Shown piece by piece: positions 61,519-64,000 of a stretch of DNA of 64,000 nucleotides. Both the position numbers and the translations under genes were made by a program. The stretch is from Streptomyces sp. NBC_00569. Its GTDB lineage: Bacteria; Actinomycetota; Actinomycetes; Streptomycetales; Streptomycetaceae. Each line of letters opens with the position of its first letter. Positions within the stretch are counted from its first letter, which is position 1. The notes under the pieces were generated by a model that worked only from the letters and a program-made list of their open reading frames with translations, was not told the origin of the DNA and did no database searches. Location: NCBI RefSeq assembly GCF_036345255.1, contig NZ_CP107783.1, forward strand, positions 6,680,001 to 6,744,000, given 5' to 3'.

Positions 61519-62678
61519 CGGGTTCCCTCCGGCCGGCGCTGCTCCCAGCCCTCCGCCCACAGGTCGAACCGCGCCTGCTGCTGCGGGAACTCGGCCGCCG
61601 CGTCCACGTCCAGCTCGACCCCGAGCCCCGGCGCGTGCGACAGCTCGAAGCACCCGGTCTCCGGATCGACCTGCGGCGCGCCCTTCACCACCTTCTTGAT
61701 GTCCGCGTCCGCGAAGTCGTTGAAGTGCTCAAGAACCTTGAAGTTCGGTGTGGTGAAGCCGACTTGGAGCGAGGCGGCGGTGAGCACGGGACCGCCCACG
61801 TTGTGCGGCGCGACCAGTACGTAGTGGGACTCCGCCGTCGCCGCCAGCTTCCGCGTCTCCCAGATGCCGCCGATGTGGCCGACGTCCGGCTGGATGATGT
61901 CCGCGGCCTGGCTCTCGAACAGCTCGCGGAACTCGATCCGGTCGTGGATCCGCTCACCCGTGGCGACCGGGATGTCCACCTTCGCGGCCACCTTCTCCAG
62001 CGCCTTGAGGTTCTCCGGCGGCACCGGCTCCTCCAGCCACGCGGGCTTGAAGGGAGCGAGATCGCGCGCCAGCCGGATGGCGGTGGAGGGCGAGAACCGG
62101 CCGTGCATCTCCAGCATCAGCTCGGCGTCGGGCCCGATCGCGTCGCGCACCGCCTCGATCAGCGACACGGCGTACAGACTCTGTTCGTGGTCCAGCTCGT
62201 AGTGCCCCGTCCCGAACGGGTCGATCTTCAGTGCCCGGTAGCCGCGCTCCATCACGGCCTGCGCCGCCTTGTGGTACGCCTCCGGGGTGCGCTCGGTGGT
62301 GTACCAGCCGTTCGCGTACGCCTTGACCCGGTCCGTCACCTTGCCGCCGAGCAGCTGCCACACCGGCACGCCCAGTGCCTTGCCCTTGATGTCCCAGCAG
62401 GCCATCTCGACGACCGCGATGCCGGACATCACGATCTCTCCGGCCCGTCCGTAGTCCCCGTACTTCATGCGCCGTACGAGGTCCTCGGCCGCGAACGGGT
62501 CGGAGCCGACGATGTGGTTGGCCTGAGCCTCCTTCAGATAGCCGACGAGCGCGTCGGTGTGGCCCAGCATCCGGGTCTCGCCGACCCCGGTGATCCCCTC
62601 GTCGGTGTGCACCTGGACGTAGGTCAGGTTGCGCCAAGGCGTCCCGACCACGTGTGTGCTGATTCCCGTGATGCGCAC
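61515..62678 (-). CDS. Enolase-superfamily sugar-acid dehydratase (galactonate dehydratase-like)
   Basis: The 387-residue mandelate-racemase-type enzyme has metal ligands Glu190 (MLEMHGRF), Glu216 (WLEEPVPPEN) and Glu242 (VATGERIHDR). Candidate catalytic residues are His192 and His292 (APHNVGG), and Asp265 lies in QPDVGHIGG. This is the GalD/DgoD acid-sugar dehydratase pattern, so D-galactonate or a related aldonate is the likely substrate. GTG 62678 has AGGGGG eight bases upstream. A longer start (ATG 62714) would begin inside the operator and is rejected. Confidence 0.88.
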   Translation of the reverse strand: MRITGISTHVVGTPWRNLTYVQVHTDEGITGVGETRMLGHTDALVGYLKEAQANHIVGSDPFAAEDLVRRMKYGDYGRAGEIVMSGIAVVEMACWDIKGKALGVPVWQLLGGKVTDRVKAYANGWYTTERTPEAYHKAAQAVMERGYRALKIDPFGTGHYELDHEQSLYAVSLIEAVRDAIGPDAELMLEMHGRFSPSTAIRLARDLAPFKPAWLEEPVPPENLKALEKVAAKVDIPVATGERIHDRIEFRELFESQAADIIQPDVGHIGGIWETRKLAATAESHYVLVAPHNVGGPVLTAASLQVGFTTPNFKVLEHFNDFADADIKKVVKGAPQVDPETGCFELSHAPGLGVELDVDAAAEFPQQQARFDLWAEGWEQRRPEGTR

Positions 62679-62697
62679 GGCAGTTGCCCCCTGCGAC

Positions 62698-62726
62698 GTT
62701 CGATATTTCGTCATGCGTTCGAAATC
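62698..62726. promoter_or_regulatory. Paired IclR-type sites before the dehydratase operon
   Basis: GTTCGATATTTCGTC (from 62698) and GTTCGAAATC (62717-62726) lie 20-48 bases before the dehydratase GTG. Both match the left half of the 60445 palindrome, one with a partly conserved right half. Confidence 0.7.
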
Positions 62727-62904
62727 TTGGCGTGACAGTAAGGAGGCGCGCGCGGGGTGTCAATGGTTCGCGCACCGGATCGCCCGGTGCGCCGTGCACA
62801 GAAGCCGTATGGAGGGTCAATTCTTTGGAACACGCGGTTGTGCACAGAACATTCACAGCACCGGCTTTTTCCGTTACCGGCGCGGCGCCTAGCCTCCATG
62901 CGTC

Positions 62905-63585
62905 ATGGATTACTGCCACCCGTGCCGAAGGCACCTCAACGGCGCCCTCGCCTGCCCTGGGTGCGGCACGCCCGCCGAAGCCTGCCGCGAGCACGCGGAG
63001 GCGCTCGCGGCGCAGGAGTCGGCCGAGAACGCCGACGCCTCCTACGCCGACGAACCCACGCACACCCGCCGCTCCCGCAGGGAACGCCGTGGGCGCGGCG
63101 CCCGCAGGGCCCACCGGCGCCGGCGCAACAAGATCGTGATCGCCGCCGCGGGGCTCGCCCTCGCCGCGGGCGGCCTCAGCTTCGCGGAACTCGGCACCGA
63201 GTCGTCGGCGGACGGCGACGGGCGGGGCTCGTCCACGTCGGCCGAGGAGGCCGCCGACCAGGAGGCGGAGGCCGCGGCGTCCTCGGCGGCCGCCACCCCG
63301 ACCGGCGCCGCCACGGCCGAGGCGGACCCGCAGGCGTCGAACGCCTCGGCGTCCCCCTCCCCGTCCGCGTCGGAGTCCAAGGACGCGAAGGGCGACAAGG
63401 ACAAGAAGGCGGGGGAGACGGAGGAGGGGACCGGAGGGCGCGCCACCTCGGTGCCCGCCGCCACCCCGACCCCGGACACCCCGGCCGGCCCCGGCACGCC
63501 CGCGCCCGGACCCTCCACGACACCGCCCCCGCCGCAGCCCGCCCCGACGAAGACGTGCGACCGCTTCCTGTGGTGGTGCACCTGA
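62905..63585 (+). CDS. CxxC zinc-ribbon-like, single-TM protein with long polar tail
   Basis: The 226-residue protein begins with cysteines in a zinc-ribbon-like pattern (CHPCRRHLNGALACPGCG). It continues with an acidic patch, a very basic patch (RRSRRERRGRGARRAHRRRR), one membrane helix (KIVIAAAGLALAAGGLSF, residues ~75-93), and a long Ala/Ser/Thr/Pro-rich external tail ending CDRFLWWCT with two more cysteines. I believe this is the SCO2400-type Streptomyces family of unknown function. TAGCCT lies ten bases before the ATG and there is no clear ribosome site, so it may be leaderless. Confidence 0.75.
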   Translation: MDYCHPCRRHLNGALACPGCGTPAEACREHAEALAAQESAENADASYADEPTHTRRSRRERRGRGARRAHRRRRNKIVIAAAGLALAAGGLSFAELGTESSADGDGRGSSTSAEEAADQEAEAAASSAAATPTGAATAEADPQASNASASPSPSASESKDAKGDKDKKAGETEEGTGGRATSVPAATPTPDTPAGPGTPAPGPSTTPPPPQPAPTKTCDRFLWWCT

Positions 63586-63657
63586 GGGTCGTGCCTTGCG
63601 ACCGCCGCCGTTCTCCTGACGGATGCCACGGTTTGTCGCCGTGAGCCACGGCCGGCG

Positions 63658-64000
63658 TCAGGCCGTGGTGTCGCCGTCCATCATCTTGGCGAGGAGCCTG
63701 CGCAGCGCGTCCCGCTCCTCGCCGGTCAGCGAGGCGATGGCGCCGCGAGCGAAGCCCAGGTTCCCCTGCACACCGCGCGCCATCCGTACGCCCTCTTCCG
63801 TCGGCGCGGCCAGTTTCACGCGCCGGTCGGCCGGGTCGGGGCGGCGCTCGACGAGGCCGCGCGCTTCCAGGCGGTCGACGAGCCCGGTGATGTTCGACGG
63901 CTCGCAGTTCACCTGCTGGGCTATGCGCCGCATGGGCATCGGCTCGCGGGAGAGCAGGTCGAGGACCCGCGCCTGCGCCGTGGTGAGCCCCTGGCCCCCG
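63658..64000 (-). CDS. MarR-family regulator, C-terminal part (5' end outside window)
   Basis: The frame runs out of the window at its 5' end. The visible 114 residues contain the winged helix (TTAQARVLDLLSREPMPMRRI, QQVNCEPSNITGLVDRLEARG, LVERRPDPADRRVKLAAPTEEG) and a C-terminal dimer helix (TGEERDALRRLLAKMM). MarR proteins repress efflux or catabolic genes in response to small phenolic ligands. An internal ATG at 63939 is not the start, because the helix-turn-helix begins upstream of it. Confidence 0.9.
   Translation of the reverse strand, partial: GGQGLTTAQARVLDLLSREPMPMRRIAQQVNCEPSNITGLVDRLEARGLVERRPDPADRRVKLAAPTEEGVRMARGVQGNLGFARGAIASLTGEERDALRRLLAKMMDGDTTA

Noticed and set aside
62679..62714. 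12-codon N-terminal extension of the dehydratase from ATG 62714
   Set aside because: It would start inside the IclR-type operator; GTG 62678 has AGGGGG at eight bases.

Overview
The window is high-GC actinobacterial DNA, and its gene content and order point to Streptomyces. It has a dnaG / hrdA-type sigma / mbl neighbourhood, a matB very like the S. coelicolor enzyme, many GTG starts, ATGA/GTGA gene overlaps, and the repeat with core GGGGCGCGGGGAACTGCGC that is common between Streptomyces genes.

Layout. 1-7857 is core: the 3' end of dnaG, a principal-type sigma factor (start moved to 857), a coupled heterodimeric ABC exporter, an FGGY kinase and a YtxH-like protein. 7985-8394 holds two tRNA-Asn genes and one CAT-anticodon tRNA. 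From 8395 to about 16310 lies an accessory island directly downstream of that tRNA: a frameshifted tyrosine integrase, two ~1.06-kb near-identical units each encoding a small secreted glycine-rich protein, a broken IS5-type transposase between them, a two-helix membrane protein with a SLATT-like layout, and long stretches with no convincing gene. Core synteny resumes with mbl (16311) and an MFS exporter. A decayed trypsin-co-occurring-domain/trypsin pair follows (18900-19417), then a large secreted subtilisin and a flavin monooxygenase preceded by a Cys-type leader peptide.

25039-28719 is a malonate/acyl-CoA locus: matB plus a fused carboxyltransferase, divergent from a GntR/FCD regulator, with two inverted copies of a 15-bp operator in between. 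30316-40803 is a minus-strand block that looks like cell-envelope glycan synthesis: a DUF3068 protein, GT4 glycosyltransferase, two methyltransferases, a giant AftD-like GT-C arabinofuranosyltransferase, an HxxxDG acyltransferase, a DMT transporter and a Trm112-like protein, mostly joined by 4-base overlaps. 40992-44177 carries a DUF2613-like peptide, a PucR regulator, and an ECF41 sigma factor beside an SDR gene whose start is preceded by a near-perfect ECF41 promoter.

44366-62678 is a large sugar region. The first part (arabinose type) has an IclR regulator, SMP-30 lactonase, CUT1 ABC importer, a truncated GH43 arabinanase and a GH51 arabinofuranosidase. The second part (galactose type, minus strand) has a GH35 beta-galactosidase, aldose epimerase, CUT2 ABC importer, a U32-like barrel protein, a zinc dehydrogenase and an enolase-superfamily sugar-acid dehydratase. 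Four promoters across both parts share a GTTCGA(T/A)ATTTCGAAC-type palindrome, so I infer one IclR-type regulon. Together the genes suggest hemicellulose/galactan breakdown, uptake, and an oxidative (dehydrogenase, lactonase, dehydratase) route; no 2-keto-3-deoxy acid kinase or aldolase is present here. The window ends with a CxxC/single-TM protein and part of a MarR regulator.
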